A stretch of 64,000 bases of DNA from JALYXV01 sp963791545 (GTDB lineage Bacteria > Actinomycetota > Acidimicrobiia > Acidimicrobiales > Palsa-688): contig CAWBSR010000004.1 in the NCBI GenBank assembly GCA_963791545.1, positions 43,106 through 107,105 on the forward strand, given 5' to 3'. Positions 44,378-53,079 of this stretch are shown one piece after another. The stretch's first letter is position 1. Every line of letters begins with the position of its first letter. Position numbers and translations under genes: made by a program. The notes beneath the pieces were generated by a model. It saw nothing but the letters and a program-made list of their open reading frames with translations, was not told where the DNA came from and did not search any database.

Positions 44378-44426
44378 GCCTGCCGCTGGGCCCCGAATCC
44401 CACCGGAGGGGGACTGCCTCGGGCGG

Positions 44427-46844
44427 TCAGAGGCCTCGGAGGAACCGGGCCGCGATCGGAGCCGCCACCGCCCCGCCGACGCCCCCGCCCTCGACCACCA
44501 CCGCGAAGGCCACATCGCCACGGAAGCCGATGAACCAGGCGTGGGTCATGGGCGGGATGGCGTTGCCGAACTCGGCGGTCCCGGTCTTGCCGTACACCGT
44601 CCCGCCTCCCGAGATATTGGCCGCGGTGCCGGTGCCGCCCGAGACGACCGACGCCATCATGGTTCGCAGCCCGTTGACCACCTCCGGTGCCAGCGGCACC
44701 GGTTTGGCGGTGTCGTCGGGGGCCCCCACGACCAGGCGGGGGGCGTGAACAACCCCGCTGTCGACTCCCGCCGCCACGGTCGCCATCTGGAGGGGACTGG
44801 CGAGCACCCGCCCCTGGCCGATGGCGCTCGCCACCTTGTCCACATCATCGATCGGCTGCGGGATTTGGCCGCCGAAGACGGGTAACCCCGGTTGTGGAGG
44901 CGTGCCGAACCCGAATTGTTGGGCCGCCGTGATCAGCTGCTTCGAGGTCAGGTTGCTCGCCAAGGTGATAAAGGCGGTGTTGCAGGAAACCGCGAAGGCC
45001 CGCTGCAGGGAAAGGTTCATCGCCGACTCCCCTTCGAAGTTCTTGAAGGTCTTGCCCGAAACCACGATGGTTTTGGGGCACGTGGTCGGGCTGCCAGGAG
45101 CGAGGCCACTGGCCAGCAGGGCCGAGGTGGTCACGACCTTGAACGTGGAGCCGGGCGGATACTGACCGGTCAGGGACCGGTCAAACGGCGTGGTGTCGGG
45201 CCGGCTCACCGCCGCCAGTACCTCGCCGGTCGAAGCCCGGATGGCCACCAGGGCGGCCGGGAGTTTGGTCGCGTTCAGGGCCGCTTCCGCCGCCTGCTCG
45301 GTGTGAAGGTCGATGGTGGTCTGCACCGGTGTCCCGGGCTTGCCCGGGGAGGAGAAAAGGGGCGCACTGCCGACGACCGCTCCGTTGGCGGCGACGACAT
45401 TGATGGCGGCGGCGGGTAGGCCCGCCAGTTGGCGCTCGTATTGGGCCTCGATCCCGGTCTGGCCCACCGTGTCCCCACTCCCGTACGGCGAGGCCAACTT
45501 GGTTAGCTCCTCGGACGTGATGGGCCCGACCGAGCCGACCACGTGGGCCGCCAGGTCGGGCGTCGCGATGGTCTGGCCGGTGCGGCGCTGGAAGCGGGTG
45601 CCCGGGACCCGGAAGATGATTGTCCTCACCTGCTGGTAACGGGCGTCGGGGAGGTCGGCCACCGGCACGAACTGGGTCGGGTGAAGGGCCGCCGTCCTGA
45701 GGGCGCTGGCGATGGCGGCGGGGTCGATACCGGCCTGGGTCAGGGCGGTGGTCAGGTCGGTGGGGCTGGCGATGGCGTTGCCCTGGAGGCCGACGGTGAC
45801 GACATCGGAGGGACCGGCGAGGACGGTCCCGCCCGCCCCGAGAACGTTGGATCTGGTGTTCCAGGTGCGCTGGAGGCTGAGGTGGCCCCCGATCGGCAGC
45901 GACGGGAAGATGGTTGCCGGGGTCCACTCGACCATCCAGTGGCCGAACACCTTGGCCAGGTGGACGGTGCCCGGATAAGTCCAGGTTCCCAATGGGCCCA
46001 GGACCAGGTGGGCGGTGAACGCGGCGTCGGCGGTGCTGCCGTGGGTCCTTACCGAACCCAACTGGTATTGCCAGGTCGAAATGCCCAGGTCGTCGACGAC
46101 CCGTTGGTGGTTGGCCACGAAGTCGGGCGGGGGGTGCTCGACCATGCCCGCCATCGTCGTGAACTCACGATGAGTCCAGGCGGTGAGGTAGGACGAGGCG
46201 ACGGGTGCCGGCGACACCGGGCTCGGGCGGAGCAGGGTGATGGCGACGAGGGCGGCGCCGACCAGGGCAACGACGACGATGATCGCCAGCACCAGCGTCG
46301 ATCTGGGGAGGGGGATCCGGCCTCCCGGGGCGGAGTGACTCCCGGCGCCGCGGTTGAACCGAGGCGGGCGAGGGCCGGGATCGGAGCCAGTAGTGGGCGC
46401 GGCGGCAGTGGTGGGAGCGGCGGGGCCGGCGGCAGTCGGGGGCGCCGAGGCTCGGGAGGCGGCGAAAGGGCGGCGCAGTGAACGGCGCCAGGAGGGCCCA
46501 TCCCGCGGCGGAGCACCGCTCGCAACGGCGGGATCCCGTAGGAGTCCCCGGGGAGCGGGCCCATCGCCAGCCGGCGGCGACGGCGCCGCCCCGCCGGGCG
46601 GGGCACCGGGGCCTCGGCGTGACGGGCGGGGGCCGGCGGCGCCGGCGGGTCCGGGACCGGCTTTGGGGTCGGAGGCGGAGGCGGGAGCGCTCCCGGGTGG
46701 CGGATGCCCGGGTGAGGTCGGATCGGCGGGAGCGCGACGCCGCGGTTGACCACCCGAGGGCCCGAGCGGCGGATACCCCGGCGCGGGCCGGGCAAGCCGG
46801 CGGGTCGACGAGGGATCAGACAGCGGCGGGCCGGGGGGCGGCAC
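44427..46844 (-). CDS. Class B penicillin-binding protein with MecA-type N-terminal domain and long cytosolic Pro-rich leader
   Basis: 805 residues. Residues 1 to ~180 are Pro/Ala/Gly-rich and probably disordered in the cytoplasm; the true start could be further in. A membrane helix (TLVLAIIVVVALVGAALVAITLL, ~183-206) is followed by an NTF2-like MecA_N domain, a PBP dimerisation domain and the transpeptidase domain. Active-site motifs: PPGSTFKVV (Ser ~565), VSCNTA (~620) and YGKTGTAEF (~752). It crosslinks peptidoglycan. The MecA_N domain recalls low-affinity PBPs, so beta-lactam tolerance is conceivable but not shown. Confidence 0.88.
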   Translation of the reverse strand: MPPPGPPLSDPSSTRRLARPAPGYPPLGPSGGQPRRRAPADPTSPGHPPPGSAPASASDPKAGPGPAGAAGPRPSRRGPGAPPGGAAPSPPAGDGPAPRGLLRDPAVASGAPPRDGPSWRRSLRRPFAASRASAPPTAAGPAAPTTAAAPTTGSDPGPRPPRFNRGAGSHSAPGGRIPLPRSTLVLAIIVVVALVGAALVAITLLRPSPVSPAPVASSYLTAWTHREFTTMAGMVEHPPPDFVANHQRVVDDLGISTWQYQLGSVRTHGSTADAAFTAHLVLGPLGTWTYPGTVHLAKVFGHWMVEWTPATIFPSLPIGGHLSLQRTWNTRSNVLGAGGTVLAGPSDVVTVGLQGNAIASPTDLTTALTQAGIDPAAIASALRTAALHPTQFVPVADLPDARYQQVRTIIFRVPGTRFQRRTGQTIATPDLAAHVVGSVGPITSEELTKLASPYGSGDTVGQTGIEAQYERQLAGLPAAAINVVAANGAVVGSAPLFSSPGKPGTPVQTTIDLHTEQAAEAALNATKLPAALVAIRASTGEVLAAVSRPDTTPFDRSLTGQYPPGSTFKVVTTSALLASGLAPGSPTTCPKTIVVSGKTFKNFEGESAMNLSLQRAFAVSCNTAFITLASNLTSKQLITAAQQFGFGTPPQPGLPVFGGQIPQPIDDVDKVASAIGQGRVLASPLQMATVAAGVDSGVVHAPRLVVGAPDDTAKPVPLAPEVVNGLRTMMASVVSGGTGTAANISGGGTVYGKTGTAEFGNAIPPMTHAWFIGFRGDVAFAVVVEGGGVGGAVAAPIAARFLRGL

Positions 46845-46946
46845 CCGGCGGGTGGCCCTCGGATCGTCAGGCGCTGGACCCGGGGGCGGCCCCCGGCGAT
46901 TGATCGTCCTGGCCGCCGTCGTCGGCCATGCCGGTCCCGGGCCCCT

Positions 46947-48080
46947 TTAGCCCTGGCTGGCCCGCATCGAACCGGGGCGGGGCTGGCCCGTACCCCGGGG
47001 AGGGGGACCGAGGCCGGAGAACCCGTGAGGTCCTCGTCCCCGGTGCCCGTCAGCCGGCTCCGCTCGGTAGCTGTCGCCTTCGAACACCGCCGCCCGCACC
47101 CCACGGCGAGCCAATTCCTGCAGGAAGGGGACGGGCTCGTCAATCAATTCCGCCAGGCCGCCGGCGCCGAGCCGGGACAGCCGCCCGTCGGTCGTCCACG
47201 CGGCAGCAACCGACGCCACCGTCCCCGCCGCCACCGCGGGCCGGTCCAAGGCGCCGTACACCTCGACGCCATGGCCCACGCCCCGCCGGCCCCGGACCTC
47301 GACGCGTACCGCCCCCAACATCCCCTCGGGATGCGGCTTGCGCAACATCGGCAGCCACGCCGTCAAGCGGTCCCGGCGGGTGGCGCCCATGCGGGCGGTC
47401 ACCCGGGTGACACCTGGAAAGGCGGGAACCAGGAGCAACGCGTCGGGCCGGGCCGCCCGGTAGCAATCGGCTCCACCGACGGGGTCGGGAAACCAGCACA
47501 ACTCCCGACCCGACCCGCCCCGGCGCCGCCGCCACGCTCCGTCGCGCCAGTCGACGGCCGTCTCCGACAGCGCCGCGTGGTGCCTCCGGGCGCAGGCGGG
47601 ACCACCGGTCCCGATGCTGGCCACGTGCACCTCCTCGACCGTGTCGAAGGCGCTGGCGGCATGGCGAGCCAGGAGACAACTCAAGCCTGGGGCGAAGGCG
47701 GCCCCGATGACGATCGACACGCCCCGCTCCCGCGCTTCGGCGTCGAGGGCCAGCAGGCCCCGCACCTCCTCCACCTCGTCGCTGACCGACACCACGTGGA
47801 CGCTCCGCTCGAGGGCGACCTCGGCAGTGGGCCGGTGGCCTTTCGGCATCGTCAGCACGATGACGTCGGCGTCCGCCAGCGCCTCGGGAGGCGGCGGGCC
47901 GGCGCCGCGGCCCCACACGATGGACTCGACCCGGGAGGGACTATTGAGGGCGTCGGTGATTTCGGCCAGCTTGGCCCGGTCGTGATGGACCAGGGTCAGC
48001 CGGTCGAGGCCGTCGGTCGCAACCAATTGCCGGGCCGCCCGAATGCCGACCGCTCCCATGCCGAGCAGGACTGCACGCAT
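46947..48080 (-). CDS. Saccharopine-dehydrogenase-like NAD(P)-binding protein
   Basis: 377 residues. Rossmann start MRAVLLGMGAVGIRAARQL (GxGxxG), then LTLVHHDRAKLAEI, ADVIVLTMPKGHRPTAEVAL and VIGAAFAPGLSCLLARHAASAF. These follow the first half of the saccharopine dehydrogenase / LYS9-type family. The C-terminal ~50 residues are low-complexity and may not be conserved. Substrate unknown. It starts 3 bp after a tiny membrane ORF and is followed on the same strand by the PBP gene. Confidence 0.75.
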   Translation of the reverse strand: MRAVLLGMGAVGIRAARQLVATDGLDRLTLVHHDRAKLAEITDALNSPSRVESIVWGRGAGPPPPEALADADVIVLTMPKGHRPTAEVALERSVHVVSVSDEVEEVRGLLALDAEARERGVSIVIGAAFAPGLSCLLARHAASAFDTVEEVHVASIGTGGPACARRHHAALSETAVDWRDGAWRRRRGGSGRELCWFPDPVGGADCYRAARPDALLLVPAFPGVTRVTARMGATRRDRLTAWLPMLRKPHPEGMLGAVRVEVRGRRGVGHGVEVYGALDRPAVAAGTVASVAAAWTTDGRLSRLGAGGLAELIDEPVPFLQELARRGVRAAVFEGDSYRAEPADGHRGRGPHGFSGLGPPPRGTGQPRPGSMRASQG

Positions 48081-48083
48081 GAC

Positions 48084-48221
48084 TTAGCGCAGGTCCGGGC
48101 CCGACAACTCCCGCCAGCCACCGGTTTGCGGCGGGGTGCCCCCGCTGCCGCGCAGCCGCACGATCACTGCGATCAGCGCAGTGGCAACCAGAGCTACCGT
48201 CGCCCGTCGAAAAGCTCGCAC
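48084..48221 (-). CDS. Tiny single-helix membrane protein
   Basis: Using GTG 48221, the product is 45 residues: MRAFRRATVALVATALIAVIV... then RLRGSGG and ...GGWRELSGPDLR. One clear transmembrane helix has a basic N-side. A longer frame from 48266 would read through a tRNA-like stretch. It ends 3 bp before the saccharopine-dehydrogenase-like start, which supports a real co-transcribed gene. No family recognised. Confidence 0.4.
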   Translation of the reverse strand: MRAFRRATVALVATALIAVIVRLRGSGGTPPQTGGWRELSGPDLR

Positions 48222-48307
48222 GAGGGACCGGCCGGAGTCGAACCGACCTTCAGCATTGCTGACCACCTGGATGGCCCCGAGACGCCGATACTACCGGCTG
48301 AACCCTC
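48222..48307 (-). other. tRNA-like sequence, probably degenerate
   Basis: The minus strand has GAGGG...CCCTC ends, a D-arm-like GCCG-GTAGTAT-CGGC, a variable-arm-like TCAGC-AAT-GCTGA and a T-arm-like GTCGG-TTCGACT-CCGGC, as in class II tRNAs. I cannot form a proper 7-nt anticodon loop, and two acceptor pairs fail. It is therefore a relic or a coincidence rather than a working tRNA. Confidence 0.3.
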
Positions 48308-48369
48308 ACTTCCCTCGGTTGCGCCGCGGATCCGCCGGTGCCGGGAGGGCGATCACTAGGGTCCCGGAG

Positions 48370-49353
48370 GTGACCACCATCGCAGCGGTGAGCGAGCCGA
48401 TACCGAGCCTCCTGCGGGGGACGAAGACATCACGTTTTGGCGTCGGGCGGCGAGAGAACCACGACTCGTCGGCTTTTTACGATCAGTTCGCGGATCCGAT
48501 CATCTGCAACGACGACGAAATCGGCGCCGCCCCGACGAGGGACAGATTGTTCGTGGGCGATGCCCGGGATATGTCGGCGGTGGCATCGAAATCGGTGGCC
48601 CTGGTCGTCACCTCGCCTCCCTATTTCGCGGGAAAGGACTACGAAGCGGCACTGGGGACCGGCCATATCCCGGCTTCCTATGTCGACTACCTGAAAATGC
48701 TGGGCGAGGTGTTCGCGGAGTGCGTCCGGTGCCTGGAGCCCGGCGGTCGCATCGCGGTCAACGTGGCGAACTTGGGCCGCAAGCCCTACCGGTCCCTTGC
48801 CGGGGACGTGACACGGATCTTGCAGGACCATCTGGGCCTGCTGCTGCGGGGCGAGCTGGTGTGGATCAAAGGAGCCGGCGCCAACGGCAGTTGCGCCTGG
48901 GGCTCCTACGCCTCGGCCGCCAACCCGGTGCTGCGGGACGTGACCGAACGAGTGGTGATCGCCAGCAAGGGACGCTTCGACCGGGCCGTCACTCGCCAGA
49001 CGCGCCGGGAGCGGGGCCTCCCCTGGGAGAACTCCATCACACCGGAACAGTTCCGGACCTGGACCCTTGATACGTGGCGGATCGCCCCCGAGCGAGCCCG
49101 GCGGGTCGGGCATCCGGCGCCGTTCCCCGTCGAGTTGCCCCGGCGGCTCATGGAACTGTTCACCTACGTCGACGACCTGGTCGTCGATCCCTTCGTGGGG
49201 TCGGGGCAAACGGCGATCGCCTGCCTCCAGTCCCAACGCCATTACATCGGCTACGACACCGACGCCGACTACATCGCCCTGGCCGAGCGTCGCATTGCCA
49301 CAGAAAGGCAACGCCGGGCCGGCCAACCCCAGCTGCCCGAGGTGGCGGACTGA
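48370..49353 (+). CDS. DNA methyltransferase, beta-class (N4-cytosine/N6-adenine type)
   Basis: Start taken at GTG 48370; no earlier start looks coding. 327 residues. Catalytic motif IV is TSPPY (~81-85), and the SAM-binding motif I DPFVGSGQTAIAC comes near the C-terminus (~273-285). This IV-before-I order defines the beta class, and SPPY favours N4-cytosine methylation. EPGGRIAVNVANLG and WIKGAGANGSCAWGSYASAANP fit the target-recognition part. No restriction endonuclease gene is adjacent, so it may be an orphan regulatory or protective enzyme. Confidence 0.87.
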   Translation: MTTIAAVSEPIPSLLRGTKTSRFGVGRRENHDSSAFYDQFADPIICNDDEIGAAPTRDRLFVGDARDMSAVASKSVALVVTSPPYFAGKDYEAALGTGHIPASYVDYLKMLGEVFAECVRCLEPGGRIAVNVANLGRKPYRSLAGDVTRILQDHLGLLLRGELVWIKGAGANGSCAWGSYASAANPVLRDVTERVVIASKGRFDRAVTRQTRRERGLPWENSITPEQFRTWTLDTWRIAPERARRVGHPAPFPVELPRRLMELFTYVDDLVVDPFVGSGQTAIACLQSQRHYIGYDTDADYIALAERRIATERQRRAGQPQLPEVAD

Positions 49354-49446
49354 CGACTCAAGGGGTCCTCGCGGTGATGCTCCGCTGACCCCATCGTGTG
49401 TCCCGCGAAGGATGTCCATGACCAGCTGGCTGCCTATTGTGGATGG

Positions 49447-50553
49447 GTGAACCTGGACGAGGCACTCGAGCGACTGCCGAAGGTCGAGCTCCACTGCCAC
49501 GTCGAAGGCACCATGCGGCCGGCGACGGTGCTCGAGTTGGCGGCTCGCAACGGCGTCCCATTGCCGACCAACGACCTGGACAGGCTGTACCGGTATCGAT
49601 CGCTCGATGAATTCCTGGCCGTCTTCTGGTTGGTTCAGGCGTGCCTGCGGACCCGGGACGATTGGGCCCGGCTGGCCTACGAGAGCGTGATCGACGGGGC
49701 CGCCCACGGCCGGGTGTACGCCGAGACGTTCTTCACCCCGGCCCGCCATCTGGCCGCCGGGCAGCGGCTCGGCGACATCGTGGCGGGGCTGGCGGCGGGG
49801 ATCGACGCGGCCGAGGCAGAGACGGGTGCCCGCTGCTACCTGATCGCGGATATGGACCGCGCCTTCGGTCCCGAGGCGGGCCGGGAACTGGTGTCCGGCG
49901 TCGTCGAGTTGCGCCGGGCCGGGACAGCCGGCGCCGAGCGCATCCTCGGAATCGGGATGGACTCCACCGAGATCGGGGTCGACCCTCGCTCTTTCGCCCC
50001 CGCCTACCGCGCCGCCCAGGCGGTGGGACTGCGCTTGACGGCCCATCAGGGCGAGGACACCGGGCCCGGGAAGATCGCGGCCTGTGTCGATGTGCTGGGG
50101 GCGGAACGTATCGACCACGGCCTGTCCCTGATGAACGATCCCGACCTGGTGCGCCGTTTCGCGGCGGAGCGGATCCCCCTCACGGTGTGCCCGACGTCCA
50201 ACATGGTCATCGCCAATCGGGTCAGAACGCTTTCGGAACACCCGTTTGCCGCCATGCGCTCCGCGGGCCTGCTGGCCACATTGAATACTGACGATCCGGC
50301 GATGACCGACCTCGACCTGGGCCAGGAGTACCGGGCGGTGGCCGCCGCCTACGGGTGGGGATTCGACGAGATGGTCGCGGTCGCCCACGACGGCATCGAC
50401 GCCACCTGGATGAGCGATGACAGCAAGTCCCGTCTCCACCAGGAGACCGACGAGCAAGCGGCCGCCTTACGCAAGGAGTTGTCCCCGTCGCCGCTTCGCG
50501 GCCGCAGGCCAGATTCTCCCCTCCCAGGCCAGCCCCCGGAGTCCTCGGTCTGA
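49447..50553 (+). CDS. add: Adenosine (or adenine) deaminase
   Basis: Start GTG 49447 (MNLDEALERLPKVELHCHVEG) matches the family's usual opening. 368 residues. Zinc and catalytic residues: HCH at 16-18, HQGED (~199, His ligand and catalytic Glu), RIDHGLSL (~222) and LNTDDPAM (Asp ~279). It converts adenosine to inosine in purine salvage; the adenine deaminase subgroup cannot be excluded. The last ~30 residues are a Pro/Arg-rich tail. Its stop is 2 bp from the convergent end of the GlnRS gene. Confidence 0.9.
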   Translation: MNLDEALERLPKVELHCHVEGTMRPATVLELAARNGVPLPTNDLDRLYRYRSLDEFLAVFWLVQACLRTRDDWARLAYESVIDGAAHGRVYAETFFTPARHLAAGQRLGDIVAGLAAGIDAAEAETGARCYLIADMDRAFGPEAGRELVSGVVELRRAGTAGAERILGIGMDSTEIGVDPRSFAPAYRAAQAVGLRLTAHQGEDTGPGKIAACVDVLGAERIDHGLSLMNDPDLVRRFAAERIPLTVCPTSNMVIANRVRTLSEHPFAAMRSAGLLATLNTDDPAMTDLDLGQEYRAVAAAYGWGFDEMVAVAHDGIDATWMSDDSKSRLHQETDEQAAALRKELSPSPLRGRRPDSPLPGQPPESSV

Positions 50554-50555
50554 GG

Positions 50556-52901
50556 TCAGCCGAGGCGCTCGGTCAAGACCTTGTTGACGACCTGGGGATT
50601 GGCCTTGCCCTTTGACGCCCGAATCGCCTGGCCGACGAAGAACCCCAGCAGCGCGGTCTTGCCATCCCGATACATACCGACCTTGTCGGGGTTGGCCGCC
50701 AGCACCTGATCGACGATCGCCGCGATTGCCTCTTCGTCGCTCACCTGCGCCAGGCCCCGGGCCGCGATGATCTCCTCGGGCTCGCCGCCGCACCGGAGCA
50801 ATTCCGAGAAAACCTCCTTGGCTGCGGCCCCACTGACCGTCCCCCCCTCAGCCGCCAGGATGAGGCGACCGAAGGCGCCGCCTGTCATCGGCACCCCGGC
50901 CAGATCCCGGTCATCGAGCTCATGCGGCAGCTCATTGATGATCCAGCGGGCCACCGCCTTCGCCGGCGCGCCGGCTGCTGCCGCCCCGACAAAGAGTTCT
51001 CCTGTGGCGCGGTCACCGGTCAACAACTCGGCGTCGTCCGTCGAGATCCCGTATTCGCCCGGCCATCGGGCCAGGCGCTCGGCCAGCACCGGATCCCGCA
51101 CCCGAGCCTCGGCCCGATACTCGAGACGGCTCTTCCGGGGCGGCCGGGTGGTGGCCTTGGCCGCCCGAGTTCGGGTCTCGTCCGCGGGCACCGGCGTCGG
51201 CGCCTCCTTGGGGCCGCCCTGCCACGAGGCGCCCAGGGAGACGATCCGGTTGAGTACCGGTGCGAGCGGGCCTGAGGATTCGCCGTCGAAAATGAAATAG
51301 CCGACCCGCTCCAGCTGCCACCGGCTGCCGGGCTCGGCGCCAGCCAGGCTGGCCTCGAGCATGGCGCCCTTGACGACCCGTAGGGAGTCGGCGTTGAGGG
51401 CGTCCTTGATGTCCCCGTCGGTGTCCTCGGGGCGGGCGGCGCTGAACAACCGATCGTAGAGCCGCACTTCGGCGGGCATCGCCTGCGCCGCCGACACCCA
51501 GTGAATGACGCCCCACACCTTGACGTCGGCCGGCGCCTGGCCGACCGTGCCGGGGATGTGATGGGCCCGCACCTCGACGACCTCACCGCCCACCACGCTC
51601 ACCTCGTCACAGGTGATGCAGTAGCCGTGGCGCAGCCGCACTGTCCGCCCCGGGGCCAGCCGCTGGTAGCCGGCCGGCGGTTCGAGGGCGAAGTCCTCGC
51701 GGTCGATCAGGATCTCGCGCCCGAACGGCACCAGCCGCTCGCCCCCCTTGGCCACGTCGGGGGGAAAATAGGGCCCGCTGAGTTGCTCCACCTCATCCCC
51801 GGGCCATGACGTGATCGTCACCGGGAGTGGGTCCAGCACCCCCATGACCCGCGGCGCCACCCAGTTGAGATCGTCGCGAACGCAGAACTCCAGCTTCGCC
51901 AGATCCACCGTCGAGTTGACCTTGGCCACGCCGATGAGGTCCGCGAAGGCGCGAATCGCTTCCGGGCGGTAGCCGCGGCGGCGCATGCCGGCGATCGTCG
52001 GCATTCTCGGATCGTCCCAGCCCGACACCAGGCCCTGGTCGACCAGCAACCGCAGCTTGCGCTTGCTCATCACCGTGTAATCGAGGTTGAGGCGGGCGAA
52101 TTCGATCTGCCTCGGCGGGCGGAACCCGTGGCGCTCGGCAACCCCCGTGTGGGCGACCACCCAGTCATACAGGTCACGGTTGCTCTCGAACTCCAGGGTG
52201 CAGATCGAATGGGTGATCCCCTCGATGGCGTCGGAGATCGGGTGGGCCCAGTCGTACATCGGATAGATGGGCCAGGCGTCGCCGGTTCGATGGTGGTGGG
52301 CGTGGCGGATCCGATAGAGCAACGGATCGCGCATCTTCATGTTGGGGGCGCCGAGATCGATTCGGGCCCGAAGGACACAGGCGCCGTCGGGCAGGTCGCC
52401 GGCCCGCATCTGCCGGAACCGGGCCAGGTTCTCCTCCACGCCACGATCTCGGGACGGCGACGGCTGACCCGGGGTGGAAATGGTGCCCCGGTATTCCTTG
52501 ATCTGCTCGTCGCTCGACTCGTCGACATACGCCTCGCCCGCCCGGATCAGGTGTTCCGCGAGTTCGTACATCTCCTCGAAGTAGTCCGAGGCGTACTTCG
52601 CCCTATCCCCGAAGGAGAATCCCAGCCAGGCAATATCCCGCTCTATCGCGTCGACATATTCGACGTCTTCCTGGGTCGGGTTGGTGTCGTCGAATCGAAG
52701 GTTCGTCACCGACCCGTACTGGTCGGCGATACCGAAGTTCAAGCAGATCGACTTGGCATGTCCGATATGCAGATAGCCGTTCGGCTCGGGCGGGAAACGG
52801 GTGACCACCCGACCGCGGTGGGTGCCGGCTCGCAGGTCGTCGTCGATGATGTCACGGATGAAGTCGGAGCGCACGGGCGCCGCACGGTCGTCGCTGGTCA
52901 C
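50556..52901 (-). CDS. glnS: Glutaminyl-tRNA synthetase with C-terminal YqeY-like domain
   Basis: 781 residues; E. coli GlnRS is 554. GTG start. Class I core: FPPEPNGYLHIGHAKS (HIGH), IYPMYDWAHPISDAIEGITHS, and VMSKRKLRLL (KMSKS-type). The anticodon-binding beta-barrels follow to ~570 and a basic linker to ~615. The last ~165 residues (GAFGRLILAAEGGTVSGAAAKEVF, EIIAARGLAQVSDEEAIAAIVDQVLAANP, GFFVGQAIRASKGKANPQVVNKVL) are a GatB/YqeY-type tRNA-binding domain. This fusion is known from Deinococcus GlnRS. It charges tRNA-Gln directly, where most Actinobacteria use GatCAB. Confidence 0.93.
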   Translation of the reverse strand: MTSDDRAAPVRSDFIRDIIDDDLRAGTHRGRVVTRFPPEPNGYLHIGHAKSICLNFGIADQYGSVTNLRFDDTNPTQEDVEYVDAIERDIAWLGFSFGDRAKYASDYFEEMYELAEHLIRAGEAYVDESSDEQIKEYRGTISTPGQPSPSRDRGVEENLARFRQMRAGDLPDGACVLRARIDLGAPNMKMRDPLLYRIRHAHHHRTGDAWPIYPMYDWAHPISDAIEGITHSICTLEFESNRDLYDWVVAHTGVAERHGFRPPRQIEFARLNLDYTVMSKRKLRLLVDQGLVSGWDDPRMPTIAGMRRRGYRPEAIRAFADLIGVAKVNSTVDLAKLEFCVRDDLNWVAPRVMGVLDPLPVTITSWPGDEVEQLSGPYFPPDVAKGGERLVPFGREILIDREDFALEPPAGYQRLAPGRTVRLRHGYCITCDEVSVVGGEVVEVRAHHIPGTVGQAPADVKVWGVIHWVSAAQAMPAEVRLYDRLFSAARPEDTDGDIKDALNADSLRVVKGAMLEASLAGAEPGSRWQLERVGYFIFDGESSGPLAPVLNRIVSLGASWQGGPKEAPTPVPADETRTRAAKATTRPPRKSRLEYRAEARVRDPVLAERLARWPGEYGISTDDAELLTGDRATGELFVGAAAAGAPAKAVARWIINELPHELDDRDLAGVPMTGGAFGRLILAAEGGTVSGAAAKEVFSELLRCGGEPEEIIAARGLAQVSDEEAIAAIVDQVLAANPDKVGMYRDGKTALLGFFVGQAIRASKGKANPQVVNKVLTERLG

Positions 52902-53079
52902 GGACCCGCCACTGTACCCAGGGCCGCCACCGTGGAGGCTGTGGCGACCGCGCGCTCATTGCGGCACCGCTTCCGGCACCGCCGGCTTATCGTGGCGGCC
53001 CGGCCGGCCCGGTAGGCGGCCGCCGGGGACACGGGGTGGCGAGGCGTGGTGGCGAGGCGGGGTCGCCGGCCGGCTGCGC

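Noticed and set aside
48222..48307. Reading the tRNA-like stretch as tRNA-Sec to support the TGA gene
   Set aside because: No TCA anticodon in a 7-nt loop and no extended acceptor stem could be formed.
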